Positions 43,605-51,911 of a DNA stretch of 60,498 bases are shown here, piece after piece. Below the pieces are notes generated by a model, which worked only from the letters and a program-made list of their open reading frames with translations, had not been told where the DNA came from and searched no databases. The translations under genes were made by a program, and so were the position numbers. The number at the start of each line of letters is the position of its first letter. Within the stretch, counting starts at the first letter, position 1. Source of the stretch: Nostoc linckia z4 (GTDB taxonomy: Bacteria; Cyanobacteriota; Cyanobacteriia; Cyanobacteriales; Nostocaceae); the NCBI RefSeq assembly GCF_002608075.1, contig NZ_LAHA01000071.1:1-60498 (forward strand), given 5' to 3'.

Positions 43605-43702
43605 ATGCCCAATGCCCAATGCCCAATGCCCCATGCCCTTTACCCCAGTCAACAGTCAACAAGTTTCGATTTCATATCATTCCTGTAGAGGAGGAATTTA
43701 TC

Positions 43703-44602
43703 ATGTTCATTCCACTCGGTTTTGTTCAACGCTCTGTTTTAATTAGCTTGGGAAAGATGGCTTATTACACTAACCAAGGTGAACTTTGGGCAACCGATGG
43801 AATGGGCGATACGGTATCCGAACGGGAAACTTTGATATTTTTCCACGGTATTGGAGGCGGAGCATCTGCCTACGCTTGGTCGAAGGTGTATCCAGCATTT
43901 GCAGGAGATTATAGAGTTTTGGCCCCCGACTTAATTGGCTGGGGGCGATCGGATCGTCTCGAACAAACTTATCTGCCAAACGACTACATCACGATGTTGA
44001 TTGAGTTCATCGAGCAGACGTGCCAACCTCCGGTAACAATAATTGCTTCTTCGTTAACAGGAGCATTTACGATCCGAGCAGCAGTCCAACGTCCCGACCT
44101 GTTTAAATCACTTATTCTGACGCTTCCCTCAGGTATCAAAGATTTTAGGCAATACTACAGCAATAGCTTTTTTGCTCAAATTGCCAGTCTTCCTATTCTC
44201 GATCGCGTTCTTTACACAGGCCAAGTCAGCAATTTTGGCATTCGTGATTTTTTTGAGCGAGTGTTTGCTCGACCCAATCGTCTTTCTCCCGAAATTGTAG
44301 AAGCTTTCGTGCGATCGGCAGAGCAGCCAAATGCCGAGTATGCCGCCCTATCATTTTTACAAGGTAACTCATCCTTCGATCTATCAGAATACATTCCAAA
44401 ATTAACAACACCTACCATCTTTATTTGGGGAAGCCAAGCAAAGTTTACAGGCCCCGACGTAGGCCGTCGCCTTGCGAATCTCAATCCCCAAGCCATTAAA
44501 GCATTTATAGAACTAGAAGATGTCGGTTTGAATCCAGAACTGGAAGTACCAGAAGTAATCATCGGATTAATTCGCAAGTTTTTGCCTGTGTTAGAGCAGT
44601 AA
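43703..44602 (+). CDS. Alpha/beta hydrolase
   Basis: A 299-residue alpha/beta hydrolase. The oxyanion loop is IFFHGIGGGASAY (about 45-57), followed by VLAPDLIGWGRSD, and the nucleophile elbow reads ASSLTGAF with Ser117 (first Gly of GxSxG replaced by Ala). The acid and His of the triad are not certain: the expected C-terminal His is missing from the final segment (LEDVGLNPELEVPEVIIGLI reads Val-Gly-Leu-Asn where HxPxxE is usual). It may therefore be a divergent or inactive member. ATG 43703 has a strong GAGGAGG ribosome-binding site. It lies in the hem run between hemC and hemF; hydrolysis of a tetrapyrrole ester or a chaperone role would be inference. Confidence 0.85.
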   Translation: MFIPLGFVQRSVLISLGKMAYYTNQGELWATDGMGDTVSERETLIFFHGIGGGASAYAWSKVYPAFAGDYRVLAPDLIGWGRSDRLEQTYLPNDYITMLIEFIEQTCQPPVTIIASSLTGAFTIRAAVQRPDLFKSLILTLPSGIKDFRQYYSNSFFAQIASLPILDRVLYTGQVSNFGIRDFFERVFARPNRLSPEIVEAFVRSAEQPNAEYAALSFLQGNSSFDLSEYIPKLTTPTIFIWGSQAKFTGPDVGRRLANLNPQAIKAFIELEDVGLNPELEVPEVIIGLIRKFLPVLEQ

Positions 44603-44680
44603 ATTCTTGAGATCCAGTCACCATTCAACAATCAACAATTAACGCTATCCCCAGCCCAGTTATTCCCAGATAAAACCACT

Positions 44681-45709
44681 ATGAAAACTACTTTAACTGC
44701 TCCAGTAACTCAATCCAAACCTCTCCCCCCAGTTGATGCCAAGGCTAGGGTAAGCCAGTTGATGCGACAGTTGCAAGACGAAATTTGTCAGGGTTTGCAA
44801 CTTTTAGATGGAGTTGCCAACTTTCAAGAGGATGCATGGAAACGACCAGAAGGAGGCGGTGGTAGATCCCGCGTCATCCGCGATGGTGGGATATTCGAGC
44901 AAGGTGGAGTTAACTTTTCGGAAGTCTGGGGTTCTCACTTACCGCCTTCAATTTTGGCACAACGTCCAGAGGCCAATGGACATCAGTTTTATGCCACTGG
45001 AACTTCAATGGTATTGCATCCGCGCAATCCTTACGTGCCAACTGTTCATCTCAACTACCGCTACTTTGAAGCTGGCCCGGTTTGGTGGTTTGGCGGTGGC
45101 ATCGATTTAACGCCTTACTATCCATTTGTTGAAGATGTAGCGCATTTTCACTTGACATTAAAGCAAGCTTGTGAAAAACACCATTCTGAATATTATCCAG
45201 TGTTTAAACCCTGGTGCGACGAGTATTTTTATCTCAAACATCGCCAAGAAACGCGGGGCGTGGGTGGGATATTTTTTGACTATCAGGACGGTGAAGGTGA
45301 GCTTTATAAAGGCCCCGACGCCAAAGGAGTAGCGGCAAACTACAGCGATGGCGTTGGCAGACCACAAACCCGCAGTTGGGAGGAATTATTTGCATTTGTG
45401 CAGGATTGTGGTAGAGCTTTTTTACCTGCTTACACGCCAATTGTCCAGCGGCGGCAGTCAATGGAGTATGGCGATCGCCAACGCAATTTTCAATTATATC
45501 GGCGCGGACGCTACGTTGAATTCAATTTAGTTTACGATCGCGGCACAATTTTCGGACTGCAAACCAACGGACGCACGGAATCAATTTTGATGTCTTTACC
45601 TCCATTAGTGCGTTGGGAGTACGGCTATCAACCAGAACCCAATACCCCAGAAGCCGAGTTATACGAAGTATTCTTAAAGCCTCAAGATTGGGTCAACAAA
45701 AAGGATTAG
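44681..45709 (+). CDS. hemF: Coproporphyrinogen III oxidase, oxygen-dependent, canonical cyanobacterial copy (HemF-2)
   Basis: A 342-residue HemF. Conserved features: RVIRDGGIFEQGGVNFSEVW, YVPTVHLNYRYFEAGPVWWF GGGIDLTPYYPF, and RRGRYVEFNLVYDRGTIFGL QTNGRTESILMSLPP. These match the usual cyanobacterial enzyme closely, so this copy probably does the normal conversion to protoporphyrinogen IX. The insert GEGELYKGPDAKGVAANYSD near residue 205 is typical of cyanobacterial enzymes. ATG 44681 is used. Together with the copy at 34383 it gives two oxygen-dependent oxidases in one locus. A DevBCA exporter starts about 130 bases downstream on the same strand. Confidence 0.96.
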   Translation: MKTTLTAPVTQSKPLPPVDAKARVSQLMRQLQDEICQGLQLLDGVANFQEDAWKRPEGGGGRSRVIRDGGIFEQGGVNFSEVWGSHLPPSILAQRPEANGHQFYATGTSMVLHPRNPYVPTVHLNYRYFEAGPVWWFGGGIDLTPYYPFVEDVAHFHLTLKQACEKHHSEYYPVFKPWCDEYFYLKHRQETRGVGGIFFDYQDGEGELYKGPDAKGVAANYSDGVGRPQTRSWEELFAFVQDCGRAFLPAYTPIVQRRQSMEYGDRQRNFQLYRRGRYVEFNLVYDRGTIFGLQTNGRTESILMSLPPLVRWEYGYQPEPNTPEAELYEVFLKPQDWVNKKD

Positions 45710-45840
45710 GGAATCGGCAGCCGGGAGTTAGTAAAATAAGTTACCCTGTTGTGGCTATCTCTTTCACTACTCCCTACTCTTGCCCCAACGGGGGTTGGTG
45801 AGTTACACATCTGCTGGGAACAGGGAATTGAAGAATTGAC

Positions 45841-47061
45841 ATGAATTTACGATCGCTCTCGAAACCTTCAAAACAATGGACGCTGGCTGTAGTTGCTGCT
45901 GGTACTGCCTTCACAGGAATTATCGCTTTCTACGGTATTTCTCAATCAAAACCAACTAACAAACCCGTTGCAGTTGTGCAATCCATACCAGAGATTGAGG
46001 ACATTACCGCTTTGGGACGGATAGAACCAACAACGGAAGTCATCCAAGTATCAGTACCTACCACCTTAAGCAACGATCGCGTCGCCCAACTACTCATACA
46101 ACGGGGTAGTAGCGTTCAAGCAGGTCAAGTAATGGCCGTTATGGATTCGCGCGATCGCTTGCAAAATGCTCTCCTGGAAGCGCAAGCACAAGTGAAAGTA
46201 TCCCAAGCACAGTTAGCTAAGGTGCAAGCCGGCGCTAAATCTGGACAAATTGCCGCCCAAAAAGCTGAAATTAATCGCTTGCAAGAAGAATTAAAAGGCG
46301 AAATAGCTACTAGAGATGCTACAATTTCTCGCTGGCAAGCCGAAGTTACAACTGCCAATAGTGAGTATAATCGCTATTCCTCCCTTTACCAAGAAGGAGC
46401 GATCGCTGCTTTGGAGGCAGACCGAAAACGACTTGCTTTGAAAACAGCACAAGCACAGCTTACCGAAGCTAGGGCCAACCAAAATAAAAGTGTAGATACT
46501 CTACAAAAGCAAATCGAGCAAGCCAAGGCAACCTTAGATGAAATTGCTGAAGTACGTCCCGTGGATGTGCAAGCAGCTCAAGCAGAGGTCAATAAAGCGA
46601 TCGCCGCAGTCAAAAAAGCTGAAGCCGATCTGGCGGAAGTTTATATCCGCGCACCCATAGCAGGTCGCATCCTAGAGATTAACGCTAAACCCGGAGAAGT
46701 CGTCAGTGACAAAGGTATTGCCGAACTCGGACAAACCAATTCCATGCAAGCGATCGCAGAAGTATACCAAACTGATATTGGCAAAGTTCGCCAAGGTCAA
46801 CAGGTAAAGATTTCTAGCGATTCCTTCTCGGAAGAGTTGCGCGGAACCGTTCGGCTCATTGGACTACAGGTAAAGCAACAAGAAGTAACTAGCGGCCAAC
46901 CCGGAGAAAACCTCGATCGCAAAGTCATTGAAGTCAGAATTACCCTCGATCCACAAGCTAGCAAACGAGTGGCTAACTTAACTAACTTGCAAGTACAGGT
47001 TGCCATTGAGCCGAATAACAATAATGTTGAGAGGGAACAGGCAACAGGCAACAGGCAATAG
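45841..47061 (+). CDS. devB: DevB/HlyD-type membrane fusion protein, second exporter
   Basis: A 406-residue adaptor protein. An N-terminal membrane helix (about 14-30), then ITALGRIEPTTEVIQVSVPT, LLIQRGSSVQAGQVMAVMDS (lipoyl half), a long Ala/Gln/Lys-rich coiled coil (about 110-250), and VYIRAPIAGRILEINAKPGE (second lipoyl half) with AIAEVYQTDIGKVRQGQQVK. It is a full-length paralogue of the devB at 6740 (about 40-45% similar by eye) with a coiled coil about 30 residues longer. The ATG at 45841 is used. devC follows after 163 bases, a wider gap than in the first cluster. Its place in the hem locus suggests a tetrapyrrole or linked lipid as cargo; this is inference. Confidence 0.92.
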   Translation: MNLRSLSKPSKQWTLAVVAAGTAFTGIIAFYGISQSKPTNKPVAVVQSIPEIEDITALGRIEPTTEVIQVSVPTTLSNDRVAQLLIQRGSSVQAGQVMAVMDSRDRLQNALLEAQAQVKVSQAQLAKVQAGAKSGQIAAQKAEINRLQEELKGEIATRDATISRWQAEVTTANSEYNRYSSLYQEGAIAALEADRKRLALKTAQAQLTEARANQNKSVDTLQKQIEQAKATLDEIAEVRPVDVQAAQAEVNKAIAAVKKAEADLAEVYIRAPIAGRILEINAKPGEVVSDKGIAELGQTNSMQAIAEVYQTDIGKVRQGQQVKISSDSFSEELRGTVRLIGLQVKQQEVTSGQPGENLDRKVIEVRITLDPQASKRVANLTNLQVQVAIEPNNNNVEREQATGNRQ

Positions 47062-47224
47062 GGAAAATATTGAATCGTGTAGCAGTTCAAGTCTCCACTT
47101 CCAAGTGTTTAATTTTGAATTTTGATAGGACTTACACAAAAACTCTCAGAAACTTTTATTTGTTTGCGTCCTACCCTGCCTTAAGCCACTTGGTGTTTAG
47201 GCGTCCTTTGCCGTTAGTTTTTTC

Positions 47225-48421
47225 ATGATTTTGCAATCCCCAATTCCTCACTATATGTTCAAATTATTTCCTAAAACTCCACTTGCTTGGCGGCAAATGA
47301 GCCGTCAAAGAAGTCGTTTGTTAGTTGCCATAGCAGGAATCGCCTTTGCAGATTTTCTTATGTTTTTTCAACTGGGAGTCAGGGATGCACTGTTTGATTC
47401 CCAAGTTAGTCCTTATACGACACTGAAAGGAGATTTATTTTTAGTCAATAAACTGTCTGATAACTTGCAATCTATCAAAACTTTTTCTAGAAATAAACTT
47501 TATAAAATCACAGGTATTGAAGGCGTAAAATCCGTTACTACCTTATATGTAGCTCAAGCATCCTGGCGCAATCCTGAAAATCGAGCCAGTCGTCAAATTT
47601 TCGTCTACGGAATCGATCCCAATCAGCCGGCATTTGACTTACCAGAACTGACTCCACAACTGAATAAACTGAAGTTATTAAATAGAGCGCTGTTTGACAG
47701 AGCCGGATTACTTCCTCAGCTTGGAGACGTTCCTAGTTTACTGAAAAAACAGAATCCGCTTGTGGTTCAAACTAACGATTATCAAATTCAAATAGTTGGA
47801 TTATTTCAGCTTGGTTCTTCTTTTTCTGCTGACGGCAATCTCATCACCAGCGATTCTACCTTTTTGCGGCTTTTTCCCCAACGCCAAGCAAACGACATCG
47901 ATTTAGGTATTGTTGACGTAGAATCAAATGCCTCCATAGACAAAATTCAAGCAGAATTGCGAGCCAAGCTACCGGATGATTTACTCGTACTAAACCTCAC
48001 TGAATTCACCGCCCGTGAAAGTGCATATTGGGCCACAGGCTCGGCTATTGGCCCCACTTTTAACCTGGGTGTTGCAATTGGGTTTTTAGTGGGAGCAGTG
48101 ATTGTTTATCAAATTCTCTATAGCGATGTCTCCGATCATTTGCCCGAATACGCCACCTTAAAAGCAATGGGTTACAGCGACATATATTTGATAGGAGTTA
48201 TCGTCCAAGAAGCCTTCATTTTAGCCGTTTTGGGCTTTATTCCAGGTTTTTTGCTCTCTAGTGGGTTTTATGTATTTTTTCAGTCGGTGACGTTTTTACC
48301 CACTGCCATGAAACTAGCTCGCGCAATAACCGTACTAGTGTTGACTTTCGTCATGTGTATTGGAGCCGGAACCCTGGCTATGCAAAAATTACGCGCAGCC
48401 GATCCCGCCGATATCTTTTAA
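47225..48421 (+). CDS. devC: DevC-type permease, second exporter
   Basis: A 398-residue permease (388 if the ATG at 47255 is used). One N-terminal helix (LLVAIAGIAFADFLMFFQLG) with the DevC motif FFQLGVRDALFDSQ, a large extracytoplasmic domain (about 55-265), and three C-terminal helices ending QKLRAADPADIF. The start at 47255 (MFKLFPKTPLAWRQMSRQRS) agrees with the start of the other DevC and may be the real one. It is paired with devB upstream and devA 120 bases downstream. Confidence 0.92.
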   Translation: MILQSPIPHYMFKLFPKTPLAWRQMSRQRSRLLVAIAGIAFADFLMFFQLGVRDALFDSQVSPYTTLKGDLFLVNKLSDNLQSIKTFSRNKLYKITGIEGVKSVTTLYVAQASWRNPENRASRQIFVYGIDPNQPAFDLPELTPQLNKLKLLNRALFDRAGLLPQLGDVPSLLKKQNPLVVQTNDYQIQIVGLFQLGSSFSADGNLITSDSTFLRLFPQRQANDIDLGIVDVESNASIDKIQAELRAKLPDDLLVLNLTEFTARESAYWATGSAIGPTFNLGVAIGFLVGAVIVYQILYSDVSDHLPEYATLKAMGYSDIYLIGVIVQEAFILAVLGFIPGFLLSSGFYVFFQSVTFLPTAMKLARAITVLVLTFVMCIGAGTLAMQKLRAADPADIF

Positions 48422-48550
48422 CTACAGCATTTCCTTGCCAATTCTTTGCGTACCTCTGCGTTTACCTTTGCCTCCTTTGCGTTTAATTTCCAACCTCAAT
48501 ATTACGAATTTTGAGTTGAAATTTATCAAAATACTCGCATTTTGACTCTC

Positions 48551-49297
48551 ATGCTGCAAAAAATCAATCTCGAAACTCACACCTCAAAACTTTCACTTCC
48601 AAACGCTTCTCTACAACCCGTTATTTCAATTTCCCACCTTAATTACTACTTTGGGCGGGGAGAACTTTGCAAACAAGTTTTGTTTGATATTAATCTCGAC
48701 ATTTATTCTGGAGAGATTGTGATTATGACTGGGCCATCTGGTTCTGGTAAAACTACCTTACTAACACTCATAGGTGGATTGAGAACCGCTAAACAAGGCA
48801 AGTTAAAAGTTTTGGGACAGGAAATGTGTGGAGCCTCTAAGAAACAATTGATACAAGTGCGGCGGCAGATTGGTTATATTTTTCAGGCACACAATTTGTT
48901 GACTTTTTTAACAGCCAAGCAGAATGTCCGCATGTCTTTAGAACTGCACGATGAATACCTCAAGCAAGATATGGATCGGCTGGCGACGGATAGTCTTAAA
49001 AGTGTTGGTTTAGGCGATCGCATCGATTATTATGCAGACAGTCTCTCTGGAGGGCAAAAGCAACGAGTGGCGATCGCCCGCGCCCTAGCCAGTCATCCGA
49101 AAATTGTTCTTGCTGACGAACCTACTGCTGCTCTCGATAAAAAATCAGGCCGCGATGTTGTGGATATCATGCAGCGTTTAGCTAAACAACAAGGTTGCAC
49201 AATTTTACTCGTCACCCACGATAATCGAATTCTCGATATTGCCGATCGCATCATCCACATGGAAGATGGAAGGTTAGTACAACAAATAAGTGGCTAG
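48551..49297 (+). CDS. devA: DevA-type ABC ATPase, second exporter
   Basis: About 248 residues. Walker A GPSGSGKTT, Q-loop YIFQAHN, signature LSGGQKQRVAIARALA, Walker B IVLADEPTAALD and switch LVTHDN are all present. It has no extra C-terminal domain, unlike the first devA. ATG 48551 is preferred over a TTG at 48542. It ends the devBCA operon; a SOUL-family gene follows on the same strand. Confidence 0.94.
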   Translation: MLQKINLETHTSKLSLPNASLQPVISISHLNYYFGRGELCKQVLFDINLDIYSGEIVIMTGPSGSGKTTLLTLIGGLRTAKQGKLKVLGQEMCGASKKQLIQVRRQIGYIFQAHNLLTFLTAKQNVRMSLELHDEYLKQDMDRLATDSLKSVGLGDRIDYYADSLSGGQKQRVAIARALASHPKIVLADEPTAALDKKSGRDVVDIMQRLAKQQGCTILLVTHDNRILDIADRIIHMEDGRLVQQISG

Positions 49298-49407
49298 TAT
49301 CGCTACCGAGTCAGTCAAAAGAATTGATGTCCACCCTCGTTGTACTATTCAAATTGTAATTTTCTATTCTTTTAATACCATTAATTTTAGTTATTTGTGA
49401 AAGTCTG

Positions 49408-49980
49408 ATGAGTCAAACCGAAGAACCAAAATATTACGTCTTGCAATCCTATGGTGATATTGAAATACGGCAATACGAACCAAAAATTGTTGCCGAAACA
49501 GTCATTCAAGCTGAAAGATATCGAGCAAATAAAGCAGGATTTTCTCTTCTTGCCACTTACATATTTGGTGAAAACACCTCTGTAACCAAAATCGCCATGA
49601 CTGCACCTGTGACGCAATCACAGTCAAGTGAAAAAATCGCCATGACTGCCCCCGTCATTCAACAACAAGCAGGAGAAAATATCGCCACCAAAGCTTGGGT
49701 GATACAGTTCGTAATGCCGTCACAATATACATTAACAACCCTACCGAAACCAAAAGACTCCCGCATTACTATCAAAGAAGTTCCCAGCAACAAAGTAGCT
49801 GTAATCCGTTTCTCCGGCTTAACTGGGGATGAACAATTAAAAGAAAAGGAAGCCAAATTATATGCTTTTCTCGCTCGGCAAGGTATGGAGGCAAAAGGTA
49901 AACCGATTTATGCTTTCTATGACTCTCCCTTTATTTTGCCTGCATTCAGACGCAATGAAATCATGCTCGAATTGAAATAA
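49408..49980 (+). CDS. SOUL/HBP-family haem-binding protein
   Basis: A 190-residue SOUL-domain protein; animal and plant members bind haem or other tetrapyrroles. Seen: the N-terminal YYVLQSYGDIEIRQYEP, FSLLATYIFGENTSVTKIAM, and the doubled KIAMTAPV motif (residues about 66-92), followed by VMPSQYTLTTLPKPKDSRI and the end FILPAFRRNEIMLELK. There is no signal peptide. Placement between the DevBCA genes and hemL suggests tetrapyrrole binding, storage or hand-over; that role is inference. ATG 49408 is used; upstream purines are weak. Confidence 0.9.
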   Translation: MSQTEEPKYYVLQSYGDIEIRQYEPKIVAETVIQAERYRANKAGFSLLATYIFGENTSVTKIAMTAPVTQSQSSEKIAMTAPVIQQQAGENIATKAWVIQFVMPSQYTLTTLPKPKDSRITIKEVPSNKVAVIRFSGLTGDEQLKEKEAKLYAFLARQGMEAKGKPIYAFYDSPFILPAFRRNEIMLELK

Positions 49981-50326
49981 GATTTTGCTTTTTACTCTTA
50001 ATCACTATAGTCATCCTATTTGATTTCTGAAACTATTTGTTGACATAGGGAGTAGGAAATAAATAGTGGCGAGTATAAAACTCATATTTGATTTGGTGAA
50101 AAAACTCAGTACATCCCTAAATTCCTTTTTTCCTGTTAAGAGTTCCCTTCTTACACAAATATGTTCATTAATCAAATCGGATTCCTATAGATTGATTTGT
50201 AACTCATTTACGATTGCTATACCAGTCGTAAATCATTTGTGAAATCTTTCATAGAAGCTGTTAACAGTCAACAGTATTAGTCAATTAATTTTAGAACCCA
50301 AGTCAAATATTTCCGGAGAAAAAATA
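49981..50326. other. Intergenic region upstream of hemL
   Basis: About 345 bases with a single AACAGTCAACAG repeat near 50262 and the probable hemL promoter. No gene seen. Confidence 0.5.
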
Positions 50327-51631
50327 ATGATTGCGACGACTCAGTTAAAAACCACCAATTCTGAGGAAATTTTTGCTGCTGCCCAAAAATTAATGCCAGG
50401 AGGAGTCAGTTCTCCAGTACGGGCTTTCAAATCTGTGGGCGGTAAGCCAATCGTGTTCGATCGCGTCCTTGGTGCTTACATATGGGATGTGGATGGCAAT
50501 CAATATACTGATTATGTCGGCAGTTGGGGGCCTGCTATCTGCGGTCACACTCATCCGGAAGTGATTGCTGCTCTGCACGATGCCCTGAATAAAGGAACTA
50601 GCTTTGGTGCGCCCTGCTATCTGGAAAATGTACTGGCACAGATGGTAATCGATGCTGTTCCCAGTATCGAAATGGTGCGTTTTGTCAACTCCGGCACTGA
50701 AGCTTGTATGGCTGTTCTTCGTTTGATGCGAGCTTTTACGGGGCGGGAGAAGGTCATCAAGTTTGAAGGCTGTTACCACGGACACGCCGATATGTTTCTC
50801 GTTAAGGCTGGCTCTGGTATTGCCACCCTTGGCTTGCCTGATTCTCCTGGCGTGCCCAAATCCGTCACTAGCAACACCCTGACTGCTCCTTTCAACGACC
50901 TAGAAGCAGTAAGAGTATTATTCGAGCAAAATCGTGATGAAATTGCTGGTGTTATTGTTGAACCTGTTGTGGGAAATGCAGGTTTTATTCCACCTGCTGC
51001 CGGTTTTCTGGAAGGTTTGCGAACAATTACCCAACAGCATGGAGCGCTACTGGTATTTGATGAAGTAATGACAGGCTTTCGTATTGCCTACGGTGGGGCG
51101 CAGGAAAAATTTGGCGTCATTCCTGACTTGACTACCTTAGGTAAGGTCATTGGCGGCGGTCTACCTGTAGGGGCTTATGGCGGTCGCCAAGAAATTATGT
51201 CGATGGTTGCTCCAGCTGGAAGCGTGTATCAAGCGGGAACGCTGTCGGGGAATCCACTGGCAATGACAGCAGGGATAAAGACCCTAGAGTTGTTGCAGCA
51301 ACCAGGAACTTATGAATATCTCGATGGCCTTACCAAGCAACTCGCAGAGGGAATGCTGGAGATTGCAAAAGAAACAGGTCATGCTGCCTGGGGCGGTCAC
51401 ATTAGTGGCATGTTTGGTTTCTTCTTTAACCAAGGCCCGGTTCGTAATTATGAGGATGCCAAAAAGTCAGACTTGAGTAAATTTGCTCGCTTCCATCGCG
51501 GCATGTTGGAACATGGAGTTTATTTAGCTCCGTCTCAATTTGAAGCCGGATTTACTTCTTTAGCCCACACAAAAGCAGACATCGACCGCACCCTAGAAGC
51601 GGCGAGGGCAGTTTGTTTTTCATCTATTTAA
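50327..51631 (+). CDS. hemL: Glutamate-1-semialdehyde 2,1-aminomutase (HemL)
   Basis: A 434-residue PLP enzyme that makes 5-aminolaevulinate from the product of HemA. Motifs include PGGVSSPVRAFKSVGGKPI, VGSWGPAICGHTHPEVIAAL, FVNSGTEACMAVLRLMRAFT, VFDEVMTGFRIAYGGAQEKF and the PLP-lysine in TTLGKVIGGGLPVGAYGG. It is canonical in length and sequence. ATG 50327 follows CGGAG at 50312-50316. It is the last gene of the cluster on this strand; an inverted repeat follows the stop. With hemA, hemC, hemE and hemF it covers most steps from Glu-tRNA to protoporphyrinogen. Confidence 0.97.
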   Translation: MIATTQLKTTNSEEIFAAAQKLMPGGVSSPVRAFKSVGGKPIVFDRVLGAYIWDVDGNQYTDYVGSWGPAICGHTHPEVIAALHDALNKGTSFGAPCYLENVLAQMVIDAVPSIEMVRFVNSGTEACMAVLRLMRAFTGREKVIKFEGCYHGHADMFLVKAGSGIATLGLPDSPGVPKSVTSNTLTAPFNDLEAVRVLFEQNRDEIAGVIVEPVVGNAGFIPPAAGFLEGLRTITQQHGALLVFDEVMTGFRIAYGGAQEKFGVIPDLTTLGKVIGGGLPVGAYGGRQEIMSMVAPAGSVYQAGTLSGNPLAMTAGIKTLELLQQPGTYEYLDGLTKQLAEGMLEIAKETGHAAWGGHISGMFGFFFNQGPVRNYEDAKKSDLSKFARFHRGMLEHGVYLAPSQFEAGFTSLAHTKADIDRTLEAARAVCFSSI

Positions 51632-51643
51632 GCCACAATCCCT

Positions 51644-51675
51644 GGTAGGGGGGTACAGCTAGCTGTGCCCCCCTA
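51644..51675. terminator. GC-rich inverted repeat after hemL
   Basis: GTAGGGGGG(T/C)ACAGC and its inverse form a 15-bp stem (51644-51658 with 51661-51675, one mismatch, 2-base loop) 12 bases after the hemL stop. No T-run follows, so it may be a transcript-stabilising hairpin or a repeat element and not a true terminator. Confidence 0.55.
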
Positions 51676-51761
51676 CAACGTGGTGTATTTAGTGAAAATT
51701 GCTGTATTATCAAAATCTCCTTGCATCGCCGCGTCACCGTGTCCCCGCGTCAGTCCTAATC

Positions 51762-51889
51762 AGGACTTACGCAAAAATAACGTAATTCCGTCATTACGAG
51801 CGATAGCGAAGTAATCTCCCCTGATGCTGGGATTGCTTCCCTACACTCCATTTCGGTCGCAATGACAATATCGGCGTTGCGTCAGTCCT
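51762..51889. mobile_element. MITE-like repeat (GGACTTACGCAA family), copy B
   Basis: AGGACTTACGCAA at 51762 and GTTGCGTCAGTCCT ending at 51889 form the inverted ends. The interior is the reverse complement of the element at 28289-28450. A 14-bp direct repeat GCGTCAGTCCTAAT occurs at 51747-51760 and 51879-51892, so a neighbouring second end or a target duplication is present. The element is 128 bp long and non-coding. Confidence 0.82.
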
Positions 51890-51911
51890 AATGTTCTGTG
51901 TTCACCCAGAA

